Program-made: the position numbers and the translations under genes
Source of the DNA: Diaporthe sp. PMI_573
Taxonomy: Eukaryota > Ascomycota > Sordariomycetes > Diaporthales > Diaporthaceae
Assembly (NCBI GenBank): GCA_021399435.1
Contig: JAJTUP010000009.1
Coordinates: forward strand, 496,001-560,000
Direction of reading: 5' to 3'
DNA length: 64,000 nt
The notes under the pieces: generated by a model
What the model saw: only the letters and a program-made list of their open reading frames with translations
What the model was told of the DNA's origin: nothing
The model's database searches: none
In this document: positions 31,286 through 43,075 of the stretch, one piece after another
Numbering within the stretch: position 1 is the stretch's first letter
Layout: each line of letters starts with the position of its first letter

Positions 31286-34099
31286 GGTCTATTTCGGCAA
31301 CACGATTTTTATCAAGCGTTCTTGGGAGCGGGAGGGCGGCGTCTACACCACCCTCCCTAAGGGGTTACGAAAATTTTGGTACGCATGGATGGAATGGGAT
31401 AATGGAGATGAATATTGATGAGCATGATGAAGGCACTCTCGGGCGTGATGGACGTCCGTGCAGAAATTGGAAGGCAGGAGTCTCGGGAATTGTGAGGGAT
31501 TTGTTTTGATCACTATACCACAAAAGTTGTTGCTTTCCCCTTTTCTCTTCTCAAGTACCTTTTCCCCCACGGTCACCATACCACTTCTACATATCTCGTG
31601 TATGGTCTTTAAGCAGGGTGGTGGTGGAGAGCATGTATGATCCAGCCAGCCCGGAATAGCAGAGCAAGCAAGTCGCGCCATGAAGGGACAAGGCAAACAG
31701 ACGGCCAATGTGAATCACTTCGCTCTCAGCCCCGGGCCCCTCCTCCTCCTCCTTCCTTTCGCGTAATCAGTCTGCTTGTCTGCGTGATACAGAACCAGAC
31801 CTATGTGGTCTATGTAACCACGTATCGCACAACAAACACGTGTCGGGTGCAGACGATCCTGCAAGCAGTGGTGGTGGTGCGGACGGAGCCCACTGCTCAC
31901 CGGGGGCACATGACTTACACCCACACACCCCCAAGAGGATGGACGGTCTAAACCCACCACCCTATTAATTCTTTTGCGGTTACACAGAACTACCTAGCGA
32001 TCTTGAACGGTGTTACACGAAGGGGCCTTCCTTGAAGGATTGATTGATTGATTGATCGATAACCAAGCGTATTCGCAAAGCGGGTCCAGTAGAGAACACC
32101 CATCTTTACGCCCTGCTTGCCCTACGTATTGCTGACCGGCTCAACACTTTTTTTTTTCCGTGGCCCCCCATCTCCCCGCGCCTCGCACTTGCTTCCCGCC
32201 AGAGACATGCTGGCCGCATGCATACCGCCATTCCTTCGCCGTGCGGGATGGATCCTCCTCCCGCTGGGCCTTGCGAGCTGGCTGGCTGGCTGGCTGGGTG
32301 GTTGGGTGGCCGGCCAGCAAGCTGCGAGTCCACCCTTCGCCTCCCGCCCCTTCCGGTATATGGAGGTCCGCAATGTGTCGTCTTCCCTCCGGCGGCCCAG
32401 TGAAGGTCAGCCTCAAAGGAAGAAAGAAAAAAAAAAGCAAAATCATGCTGACGCGACAGGCGCGGCAGATGGAGGACACGCACGAGACAACACATGCTAA
32501 AAGGGATGCGGCATCCCTTGGCGAATGGTGCATGTGTGACGTAGCACAGTGATAACGGGGGGCCTGTCTTTGGAATCCTTCTTCTTTTTTTCTTTGCACT
32601 TTTATCGACTTCTTCATGCGCGAGGTCGGGGGCCGACAGACAAACAAGCAGCTATGTCACCCCCTTCGTGCGACCTCGACGGTGCAACCGTGCTCACTCA
32701 CATGGCAGCCAGCGCCGACCGCCGGACGAGGGCAAAGGAGGGAGAAAGGATTCTTCGGGCGCCGCCTGCCTGGGTGGGACCGTCCTTGGCGCCGGTCGCA
32801 CGGGGTCACACGGATCTGTGTCCATTTCATGGACGGACAGAAGTCCCTTCTGACGCGCCTGGGGACTCGCGGCGCGCTTTTCGGGCGTGACGGCGGAGGA
32901 GCTTGTTGCGAGGGGCTAGGTTTGTGAGAGGGCACTGGCTGGATAGGGTAAGGAAGTACATTCTCGAGCGGCAGTAGTTCAGTCGCGGCTAGGGACGGAT
33001 GGAGAGGCGATCGTATGGCACGTACATATGCATGTATTTGTGTGTTGGTTTTATGCGTGGATTCTCACTGGACCAACCGTGAGGTGTAAGTCGCCAGCCT
33101 CATCACATAAGCGACGCACGCGAGCAAGAGCGCCGTGCATGCATGTGGACGCTGCACCGCCATTCCTCGCACTCCTGTGGCTTCCCAGCAGCAGAAGTAT
33201 GATAGAAAGAGCGGAGGAGGAGAAGAAGACCGGGGGGCAGAAACAACGCATCAAGCCAATGGGGGCGGGTCTTTTTGCACACCATTATTAGTACAACCCA
33301 GCTACCAGCTATATGGAACAAAAACAACACCCCCGGCGTTCGGCCCCGACGCACGTCGGATCCTTCAAGCCGGAGAGGCCCGTGGCCTGATTGGGCATTG
33401 CGCCTGCTTGGGGGAGCAGACAGATGAGCAAGTACTCTGCAGGTCTGGAGCCCGAGCCGGATATGCAAGTGGGACAGTGGCACATTGGCGGGAGGATGAG
33501 AAGGAAATGAAAAGAAAAGAGGTGATCTTGTCGAAGGAAGGATTCAACGTGCTTTGGCGGCGGGATAGGGGGAGGAGCCCAACACCTGCAGTTTGGAATC
33601 CTTACTATGGGTCTCATGGTCGTGCAGCTTATTAAACCTGTTCGCCCGCTTCGCCCGTCGGAGACTTGGGGTTACCGTCGCACAAAAGCTCCACGATGGG
33701 TCGGACTGAATGTAACTCGTGCGACTCATTTTGGGTGGTCAGGCTGCATTCCTTGTGTGAGTTGTTCTTCATGTGGATATCATTTCGTTGGTCACCGTCC
33801 GCGTCGCCCTCGTTCTAGGCAGAAGAATAGAACTGCGGTGTGCGAGGAAGCCTGGGCACCAGTTCAAGGCTGCAGTGTAGGGAGCGTGAAGTGGTGCATT
33901 CGCCTTCGCCCTCACGCGCTTTTCGAGTGCATGTATTCTCGGGATGCGGTCAGCAGATGTCTTGGTATGTGCTGTTACGTCGCCGTTGCTCTTCGCGTAA
34001 ACAATGAGTTTATGTTTGTCATGACTGGCTGATATGAGGTCGTTTTATGCTGCCTAACTCCCCGAGCTCGCATTATAGCAGAGCGAAAATAAATGCAAA
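31286..34099. other. long spacer with simple repeats
   Basis: No gene supported, although GC-rich stretches leave overlapping frames open on both strands (32.1-32.9 kb, 33.1-33.6 kb). Simple repeats include TGAT runs at about 32041-32058 and GGCT/GGGT runs at about 32277-32320. Confidence 0.5.
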
Positions 34100-35808
34100 T
34101 TATACATCCCGCCAGAGGTCTCTGTATCTGGCCCACTTCTGGAAGCCTGGAGAATTGTCAGCAAATGTGTGTTTAATGAATGAGCATGGAGGCTGGGAAC
34201 TCAACAGCCGCGTACCTATTGACTGAAAGCCGGCATCGCCCCCTTTTGCCGCGTCAATGTACATCCTCCCCATGCCCCTCTGCCGCAGTCCCTGAACGCA
34301 CGCGTCTAGGAGCCTGACCATGATCGCGTCTCTTTTTGATGGATCGTTGTCTAAATAGTTTGAAAAGAGCGTCAGCCTCCCGTCGTTCTGGCACAGCCTG
34401 TCAATCTTAGAAACGTACCAGTAATACAAATGCATGTAACACCCCCTGTGTCCTCTGAAATGGAAGCAGCCCAAGGTATATCGTCCGCAGATGGGTTCTC
34501 AGAACGCATCACGTACGTTATAGCCGTCGCAACGATGTCGTCGCCGCGCACACCTATCACGATATCGCTCATGGACATCGAATCCCCAAGCTTCGCATAC
34601 TGGTCGTACCAGGCCATGTTGCCCTTCCGGTCTGAGTCCTGCTCCACGGTGTCCAAAACCCTGTCGAAGTCCATAAACCCACAGGGCCGAAAGGTGACCC
34701 CGACGGGTGGAAATCCACCAGTTGGCCACTCGTTGAACGAAAGCACCCAGTCCGCGACTTCCTGTCCCGTGCCGGCCCCAGTGCAGTCCATTTTCCAGCC
34801 GCGTCGTCTGAACCACCCCTCAGAGGAGTGATCGACTGGCACGCCGTACAGAAGCCGAGGGAACGTGCTGCCCAACTGGTGCCGGCTGACGCCTCGTGTC
34901 TTCGAGAAGTCCTTGAGACCTGTGTCATGCAGTATCCGACCGATACCACGGCCCCTGTGCGAAGCACTAACGACGATTGCGGCGATCGACCCCACGAGGA
35001 GTTCTCCTTTGCTATCCATGTAGGTGATGTAAGTGGCGCAAAACCCCAGGACAGGCCCAGTCTCCGAACCACGGGCCACCAAGTGCTTCGCGTAGCCATC
35101 TCGCTGCAAAAGGCTCACGAGACGATGCCGAGTGAGACTGAACTGTTTCGGCATGCTCTGACACCAAAGATCATAGACCGCCTCCGTGTCGGTCGCCACG
35201 TTGAAAGGCTTGACGACCCACCTATGCACGAAATCCTTGGGCTGCACACTCGGGATTTCTGGCGGCGGCGCGGAGTGCCTGGGCTGTCCGTGGTACAGAA
35301 TGTCTGCCCCAATATCGAGGTCGTGTCGGGAGTAGCCAGGGAGCTGCACAATAGTCGGGAATATGGACGCAGCGGATTCAAGTTCCCGTATATCGCAACA
35401 GGCGACGACCACATGTGGGCGACGATCTCCGGCCGCCTGCGCAACGCTAGACAGCGCCACCTGCGATGGTTGCCCCGGTATGGGCGGTCCCGAGATGACA
35501 AACACCACGATCTTTGCCCTCTTAATGAAGGCAACATGGGTGCTGGTGATGCCGGCCGCTGCCGTATACGGGACGTGCCGAATCCATGGGTGATACCTTG
35601 CCAACCCTCTTCCGAGAGGCTCGAAAGGGTCCTGGGTCGATCCTGGGTCGACAGGGCGGACGACCGGTGTCAGCAGGAGAACAATGTCTCCATGCTCAAG
35701 AATGTTTGAAAAAGGAATGTGGGATGAAGCATCCTGTATGAGCATCGCTCCAGGCTTTTTGATTTGATCCGTGCCTGGAAGCGTGTCTGCGACATATCCT
35801 GTTATCAT
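34100..35808 (-). CDS. GH3 C-terminal domain fused to double GNAT acetyltransferase, N-terminally shortened
   Basis: Three exons: complement(join(34100..34146, 34216..34350, 34419..35808)), 523 residues. Residues 1-165 match the C-terminal Rossmann-like part of fungal GH3 (NagZ-type beta-N-acetylglucosaminidase-like) proteins, e.g. DIVLLLTPVVRPVDPGS and PLGRGLARYHP. Next comes a GNAT domain with the acetyl-CoA loop SASHRGRGIGRILHDTG, and a second GNAT-like half ending in ACVQGLRQRGMGRMYID. In the family I know, a full GH3 barrel of several hundred residues precedes this; here none is found upstream in any frame. A TATA box (35858-35867) about 50 nt upstream supports a start here at ATG 35808. 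A CAG just upstream could instead be an acceptor, with the barrel exon lost or unrecognised. The glycosidase active site is missing, so the GNAT activity may be the surviving function; its substrate is unknown. Confidence 0.8.
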
Positions 35809-35857
35809 TTCCAAGACCTGTAGTCATTGTTCCGCGGGATGCAGCGGATACTTGGGT

Positions 35858-35867
35858 TATATATGCT
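35858..35867 (-). promoter_or_regulatory. TATA box
   Basis: GCATATATAA on the minus strand, about 50 nt upstream of the ATG of the GNAT-GH3 gene. The spacing is short but suits a short leader. Confidence 0.5.
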
Positions 35868-38411
35868 AGCGGGCGTGTTAGTCGGCAGCGCGCCGAAGAC
35901 AGTCCAGGTTGTGGGAACTGACCATGAGTTCAGGGTTATCAGAGACCGGTGGCTTGGATACCACGACGTCAGCGAGACACACTCGGTACTTGAGTCGTAT
36001 TGTTAGGAATTGAAATTAATGCACGCAGGCTCTCACGCAAAAAGTTCCGAGTGAGACTTATCGCCGCAGATCCGCCGATGGAAGGAATTCTGGAATGTTC
36101 AGGGTTCAAAGTTCGCGGTGGGCTTCAGGAGATCGCCGGCGGTGCAACCGAGGGCTCACTTGGCCTGTGGGGCTGTTCCTTGTGAAGCAGAGCGGCGGAG
36201 GCTGGCGAGTCGACAGTTGGCATCGACGAGACGGGACGAAATAAAGTGTGTTGCACCGCTCTGCTTCTCGTCACGCCACGGGTGCTGCTGACGGCGTGTA
36301 TAAAAACTGCTGTTGTGCGGTTGAATATGCGGTAACAGGCGCCGAGGGAAGCCTGTTGACGCACCCGGACCAACAGGTTCGGTGGCTGCGTCAGTACTGC
36401 AACCCTGGGAGAACTGCAGGTGTCAAGATCCTGTTTGGGACAATATTGTGCAACCCGGGGCTCCGCCCTGCTGATTCCTTGCCCCTACGATCAACCGAAT
36501 ATGCCGCTGCACGCGGATGGCCAATGTACTTTGTAAGGGTGCAATGACGGCTGGCGGGGCGGGGCGGTGCCCTTTTTTTGGTGAAGAGAGCAGCCCTGCA
36601 AGGGCGAGCAGTCCCAGCGGCAGGCCGACACAATCTGAGGTAGGGCGGCCCCGAGTTATGCTCATACGACACTGGCGCACCTAAATGGCATCTGTGTCGA
36701 CCGACCTGCAGCAAAAGGGCCCCCATACTTTGACGGCTGGCTGGAAGATGCCCTTGTACACAGTAGCAAGGCCTGGAATTGTGGAATGGGAGTCTCGGCT
36801 CCCAGGGGTGGCCTTCCCTTTCTGACTGTGCTCAGCGAGGCTGCAGGACGGTCACATCTGTGTGGACAGCCCATTGGCGCGTGCATTCTCGGCTCAGCAA
36901 GGTGGGCGTCTTCAAAGCATCTCAAGTTACACTGAAGGATTCGATGATATGTCAGTGCAGATACCGCATCTTGGGAGGTAGCATGACCTGTCCATCGGAA
37001 ATAGCGGCGCCCTTCTTCTGTCCAGGGTAGAAGAAGGGTCCTGCCAGACATTCTGCTTCGTCCTGCACAGCCTGTCGAGTGCGTGCCAACCTGGTGCCGA
37101 CTGTATGGAGTTGGGGCGGCTGTGTACATAGGTAATAGATGACCCGAGGGCTGAGTGCATCTGGACTGTGGACTCGAGGAGGCAACTTGCGCAGGTGGTT
37201 GCACAGAAACCCGGTCTGTGTAACCACCTGTCGAACTATGGTGCAAGGCGGCAGGCTGCTGACCAAGGGGGTCCTCTATTCATAGCATGCCTGACATGCG
37301 CGCGTTCGGAGAGGAGCCGACGCACGCAGCGACGTGACTCAATGCGCGAGGTCTGGTTGCACAAGATGGACAGGCGAGGGGCCTGTCTTCAGCGTGGCTT
37401 GCCAAAGAACCACAACAGTGGCCCCCGCTCGGCCCAAAGAACACGGGAGGGCGAGGCACAGCAGTCGCACTCGCCCCGAGCAGGGCGTTCCTTCAGAGCG
37501 AGTCGAGTAGCAACCGGCAAAGACAGGAAGGCAGGAGACGCCGTGAGACGGTAAGCCGGCATAAGCGAGGTTCTGCTATCGGATCGGAGCAAGACCTTGT
37601 CGCTTTCCAGGGCGCTCGACGACCATGGTGAGGGTCAACTTGGCAGCCTGTAGACTCAAATCTCAAATTGTTGTATTGTACAACCATACTGTGGTTGGCT
37701 CGCACTGGGGAGACGCACGCACGCGACTTGTCAGACGGAAGAAAGAGGGTGGGTTGCTTGGAGGCAGTCCAGACGCTTTTGCGTTTCGACGTCAGGAAGC
37801 GAGCAGGTTGTCGTCACTGCAGGCAGTCTGGCAGTCTGGCAGTCTGGCAGTCAAGGGAGTGGGGATGCACATGTCTCTTTCGAGAGCACCTCCCTGATCC
37901 AGTTGTGGGGGTTACACGGCAGCACGGCTGGACAAGCGATACTGGCAGAGCTGGTCAAGGGATCGCTTTCGACGTGCCTCGATCGGGTTCTTTCTTTCAA
38001 CGGCCATCAACGCTGTCCTTGGCATTTGCTGTCTCGCTGCCAACGGGAATAATTGCCGACCTATTAACAGTGCTTTGTTCGGCGACGTTGAGATTAGGCA
38101 GAAAGCAATTTGCTGATATGTGTCGACGATGGCGGTGATGGTTGTGAATTAGAGAGAAAGGATGCGAGCATCTTAGATCAATGAACAACGGTACGGTACC
38201 TCGTATACCTAGGTACCTCTCATGTTGCAGGCCCTCTGTCAACCGTGCCCCGCCTAGCTCCCGCCAGCTGCCGGCCGAAACGCGTCAAGCACCCCTAAGC
38301 CGTGTCTCGTCGCGTCTCCCGCTTAAGAAGCAATCATCACCATGAGAAACGTCGCTAAAACTATCACCCATGCCGTCTGAGTGGGGCTGAGCTCGGTCAA
38401 CATCAACCAGC
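35868..38411. other. spacer without supported genes
   Basis: Frames are short and incoherent. It includes the GGCAGTCT tandem repeat (37822-37852) and a TACCTAGGTA palindrome near 38209 before the CENP-I gene. Confidence 0.5.
37822..37852 (+). repeat. 8-bp tandem repeat
   Basis: Nearly four perfect copies of GGCAGTCT in a row. Confidence 0.85.
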
Positions 38412-40715
38412 ATGGAGGCTGAATATAAGACCAGGACGCGGTCACTTCTTGATGATGTCGTCGAAGGTACGTGTTCTTGACTGGAGACGAGATGGACCGA
38501 CCATACGATTCAAGATGGAACGGTGTTGACATCCTTGCTTAGCTTCTAAAGTGCCCGCAAAGAGGCGTGTCGTCGATGTCAAGCCAAAGGTCGCAGAGTT
38601 GGCTTCTGTCGCGTACAGCCAGGGATTACTTCCAGATGAGCTGCTCGATCTCATCGACTTGATCGTCACGCCCTCTCACCTGGACCAGGCCAGCCTCAAC
38701 TCCATCATCAAGAACCTATACCCTACCGGCAAAGTGTCTGAAGACGTTGTCATCAAGGTAATCGGATGCTTAGGCCTCGGCGAGATCAGGCCGTCACTCA
38801 CTCTCCAGAGTGCTCTCCTCAATTGGGTCATCCAGGTGTACCATGTTCTCGAAGTCAAGGCGCAGGCAGTGCTATCCAGGGCATACAGCGTCTTGTTTAA
38901 TCTCCTGGATGTCTCGGCCACCAGGCCTCAGCTATTCCATATCCTGGCAATCATCACGAGGCGCAAACATGTTCAGCATTACCGTATACAAGCTTTGCTG
39001 AATCTGTCGAGGCAGGCTGGGAACGACCGACACTTGCAAGGCTTGCTCCGGGTCTACAGGAACTACTACCCTGAGATCATCGTCGGCAACACCGGCAAGG
39101 GGAGCGCTTTCAAATTGCCTGACCCAGAGTGGCGGGAGAGGTTGTCCGTGATCCAAAAAATGCATCGCGAGCAACAGCAGAGCAGTCTCCAGGGTCCCAG
39201 GGACGGCTTCAAGACCAACCAACAGCTCCTTTCCGGCTCAAAAGCTGCCGGTTCAGGTGGCCTTCCCCCTGTACAGACATCCAATGCGCATGAGAAATCA
39301 GTCACGCTGGAGGAAATCGACAGTGCAGAAAGCCTGGCCGCGAACCTCGAGAAGATCGAGCAGCCTGATCACCTCGTTGCTGTCCTGGTCGACCCGCTCC
39401 TCCAGAAGTTCATGATGCTCCGGCCGGACTTGAACCTCAAGAGAGCGTCAGCTTGGATGGATGTGCAGCTCGCCGAGATCCTGAGCGGTGAGGCGGACGA
39501 TCGGACTGTTGGGGAGACGCTCAGGGTTATTCTCGAATATGCACGGTCGACAAAGGTCAGCACTCTGCAAGTGTTCCAATTGGGCCGAAGCTGATGGTCG
39601 CGCAGGATATATCGCCGTTCTTTACTGGCCTCATCAAGCTGATAGGATTGCGCCTGCACTTGAAGGCTGATATTCGAGTACACGATATTCTCGCCTACGC
39701 GCCGCTGATAGGCCCTGAAGGTAATTGGCACGACAACCTCCATGACCGAGTTGCAATGGGTACTAAAAGGATCACAGACTTCTCCGTCATGGCGTCCACG
39801 CTACAGACTGCTGTACTAGACGGGTCCGCCGCGTCACAGCTGGACCTCCTAGAACTATACACCAACATGCTTCGCCGCTGGAATGTCATCCTGCTGGCCA
39901 ACGAGGCCAACATCCCCAAGCACGCGTCCGAGTCCGTAGCCCGGCTCGTCTCGCACGCCAACCAGCTCTGCCTGACCGCCCTGCAGACCTCGCCCACGGC
40001 GCACACGGCCCTGAGGGTCCTCGACTTCTACGAGCGCGCCGCGCACGTCTACTCCGACGGCACGCTCCTGCGGTCCCTGCAGATCACCATCCCGCCCGTG
40101 GCGCTCGTGTACACGCTGCAGTTCACCACGTCGCTGGCGGGGGAGTCGCGGCTCTGCGCCGTGCTGGCGGCGTACAAGCAGGCGTTCGCGACGTACATGG
40201 CCAACGCGGCCAAGGCGCTGGGCCCGCAGTTCGACAAGGCCCAGGTCAACACGTTCAACGGGTTCCTGATGGACATGTGCAACTGCCTGTGGCGGGCCAA
40301 GGCGTTCACGACGCGCGACGCCCACGCCCGGGGCTGCGCCGTGTCCGCCGCGCCAGCCGCCGCCCTCACCGCCTACGTGGCCGGGCTCTCATCCGGCTCC
40401 GGCGGCGCCGGCGACATGGCCCTCCCCTCCCTCTTCACTATGAGCTACAGCCCGCTGCTGTGTCTGCTGGCCACGGATCACCTGCGCCGGCTCGAGGAGA
40501 GGGAGGACGAGGACGTCGTGCTGCGCGTGCGCCATGCCGGGCCCGTGACGACCAAGAGCCTGGGCCAACTCGCGCGGAGGGGCGGGCTCGAGCTCGCGTG
40601 GCAGGACTACCGGCTGGGCGTTCTGAGGCACCTGGAGGCGGAGGGATTCGGGGGCATCTCTGAGCTGATGTACAGCACGATGCGGAACCTGTTGGACGCC
40701 AAGGTTAAGGCTTGA
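38412..40715 (+). CDS. mis6: inner kinetochore protein CENP-I / Mis6 (Ctf3)
   Basis: Three exons: join(38412..38466, 38543..39555, 39606..40715), introns 76 and 50 nt, 725 residues. CENP-I is a subunit of the constitutive centromere-associated network that helps load and hold CENP-A chromatin and link it to the outer kinetochore. Support: the N-terminal helical repeats (VAYSQGLLPDELLDLIDLI, IIKNLYPTGKV), then QVYHVLEVKAQAVLSRAYSV, and YRIQALLNLSRQ followed by LQGLLRVYRNYYPEII, which match Mis6. The C-terminal half contains WNVILLANEANIP and NGFLMDMCNCLWRAKAF. The first exon is only 18 codons; ATG 38412 is the only reasonable start in frame with the spliced product. It converges with CAF16. 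Confidence 0.92.
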
Positions 40716-41183
40716 CCCGGGACTCACTTTATCGGCTGCTAGTAATTAAAGCATTGACCAAAGGAAAGTCCATAGGTTTGGGGATCAAGACCGCCATGTC
40801 GTCGGATGAGTCTATTTATCACCTCTAATCAAATCTGTCTGAACTTCAATCCCAAAGTGTATATGTTAAAGTACACCATCTCTCTCTTTTCCGCCCGATG
40901 AGGGGTATAAACCGTTCGAAATTCAGCCGTAACGCCTATTTCACCATGACCTCCCATCCACAAAAGACCACCCGTTGTTGAAGCCTGTCTCTCTACCCGT
41001 GCGTATATGTTGAAAGGCATCCCAACCGTCTGTCTGCCAACGCCATGTTAAATGCGCTTCGTAGCGATGCCCCCGCAAAACACCCGTGCCAAAATGCCGA
41101 ACGAGTCTTTGAACTCCGCGCAACATGCCGTGTTGAAATTCGATCGCGGTCTAGACATCTTCCGCGCTCACACCCTTCTACCC
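40716..41183. other. convergent 3' region between CENP-I and CAF16
   Basis: About 470 bases, AT-rich near 40740-40920, presumably the two 3' UTRs. No gene seen. Confidence 0.6.
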
Positions 41184-42020
41184 CTACTTCTTGGCCTCAA
41201 GCCCGTACCCTCCCAGCTCAGCACCGCCCATACCATAAGTCTTCCCCTCCGGCGCCCGGCGGTTCTGGCTCCGCGGGCCCCTGGCCTTGAGGTCCTCCCT
41301 CAGCCACCCGAGGACCAGCTCCCCGAGGCGCGAGTTGCCCGTGTCCCCGTCCAGCCTGCTGAGGAACTTGTCCGTGGTGTCCCACTCCCTCACGCCACCG
41401 AGGTGCATGTGCACGAGGTGCGTGGGCCAGCCCGCGAGGTTATCGAGGATGTGCGTCGCGTAGACGATGGTGCATTCGCGCGACTCGGTCTCACCCTTCA
41501 ACCACGCGAGGAACTCGGCGCGGCTCAGCACGTCGAGGTCGACCGTGATCTCGTCGAGCAGCAGCACGGTCCACGGCCGAATGAGGCCCATGGCAAGCTG
41601 GACGCGGCGCCTCTCGCCGTCGCTGACGGCACTCATGCGCCAGGACTCATCGATGTCAAGCACGCGGACCAGCTCGTCCCGCCGGTCCGGGTAGTGGTCC
41701 CCGCCCACGGACCGCAGCAGCTCCACGACCCCGATGTCGGTGCGCACGATCGGGTTGAGCACCCACTCCAGCCCGAGGTACGTCACGCCCTCGAGGCCGT
41801 CCTTGAACGGGTCCACGCCCGAGACGGAGATGGCCCCCGAGGGCGCGAGCCGCTTGCCCGCCAGCAGCCGCAGGAGGGTCGTCTTGCCCGCGCCGTTGGC
41901 GCCGATCAGGAGGGTGCGCGAGCGGGGCGGGAGGGAGAGGACTATGTCGTGCACGCCCAGGGAGGAGTCGGCGAAGGTGTAGGTGAGGTTGTTCACCTCG
42001 ATGGATGGGGCTTTGGCCAT
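41184..42020 (-). CDS. CAF16: ABC ATPase CAF16 (CCR4-NOT-associated)
   Basis: Intronless, 278 residues; yeast Caf16 is 289. A soluble ABC protein with one nucleotide-binding domain and no membrane segments. In yeast it associates with the CCR4-NOT complex and links it to transcription regulators. Visible motifs: Walker A GANGAGKTT (about residues 40-48), the variant signature VSDGERRRVQ (132-141) in place of LSGGQ, which is typical of this family, Walker B VLLLDE (152-157), and the switch His in YATHILDNL. The C-terminal ~40 residues (KARGPRSQNRR...) are basic and Gly-rich. The opposite strand carries a 348-codon open frame that is only the GC-rich antisense shadow. Confidence 0.92.
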   Translation of the reverse strand: MAKAPSIEVNNLTYTFADSSLGVHDIVLSLPPRSRTLLIGANGAGKTTLLRLLAGKRLAPSGAISVSGVDPFKDGLEGVTYLGLEWVLNPIVRTDIGVVELLRSVGGDHYPDRRDELVRVLDIDESWRMSAVSDGERRRVQLAMGLIRPWTVLLLDEITVDLDVLSRAEFLAWLKGETESRECTIVYATHILDNLAGWPTHLVHMHLGGVREWDTTDKFLSRLDGDTGNSRLGELVLGWLREDLKARGPRSQNRRAPEGKTYGMGGAELGGYGLEAKK

Positions 42021-43075
42021 GGTTTTCTTGTTTTGTGGGCGGTGGGCTTGAAGGTGAGAGTGGTGTTGGTGTTGACCTCGAAATGTCCAGAAGTCTAAGA
42101 TCCGGTATGCTGAAGAGTAGGGACAGTGAGCTGTTGTTCACTCCAGACAATGTGCTCTTATGAAGCCGAGGCTGTATGAGTTCTCAATGAGTCAGTCTAT
42201 GACGATGGAGAAGTCGAGCTTGGTCAAGACTCAGGGCGAACAAGCCGAGATATATGGTACTGTTCCCTAGAAAAAAATATGACAACAGTGTAGACTCACC
42301 AATTGAATCAACTTGACGGATTTGCTGTACAGTGAGGCCGTACAGACACGCAGAGGAAGAGTGAGGCCGGACGAAGATCGATGACAAATCACTCGCTCAC
42401 TTCTTTACTCCGAAGCTTGAACCATTGCCGCGATCGTGCAAAGAACCCACCATGGCGTGAGGTTGTGAACCAAGGGTTAGGGCCGCCAACTCATGACCCC
42501 CTGCTCCTTTGCATTTTGGACTTCTCATGGCCGTCCAAGGCGCAGGATGGCCAGGGAACTCGGAGGCCGGTGTCCATCTTCACCAAGCACCATATCACAC
42601 ATAACAGTGGCACAATGCAGTGATTGAATGGTTTTAACAGATGCTGTACCATTATCTGTACTCATACAAGACGGGCGCTATCTTCGTACACTCGGATTTC
42701 CAAGGCTGCCCTTTTTCGAGCCCTATAGAAAACGCCAAAAACAACTTCGCTTATACCAGGCTGGCTGATGGACCACAATTCCAAAATGAGAATATCCTTG
42801 GACTCCTTTCCTTTCCACATACACACGCGAGCGAGCGCGCCCCCCTTGAGGACCGAGACCACCCCGGCCCCGCCCTCAGGTTCCAAGTTTGATGATGTTC
42901 GACAAGAACAAACGCCGTTGACATGCAAGCCAAAGTAGTACCAGCCAGAGACTCCCCTGAGACATACCAATTGAATGCGAGTCCAGAGATACCAGATATT
43001 ATGAGTTTTCAAAACTCCCCGCCTCCCAAACACTGAGCAACACGGGCCGAAATTTCGACAGGTCCGTTTCCAAGA
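42021..43075. other. spacer between CAF16 and CYK3
   Basis: No gene supported. The part next to 42020 is the CAF16 leader; the part near 43075 is the CYK3 3' region. Short frames at 42381-42890 show no coherent content. Confidence 0.5.

Noticed and set aside
32106..32935. Possible gene in the 32-33 kb spacer
   Set aside because: Five to six overlapping frames on both strands are open at once, none with motifs; composition effect from simple repeats.
41052..42098. 348-codon plus-strand open frame
   Set aside because: It lies antisense to CAF16, whose Walker motifs prove the other strand. The frame is open only because of GC-rich codon use.
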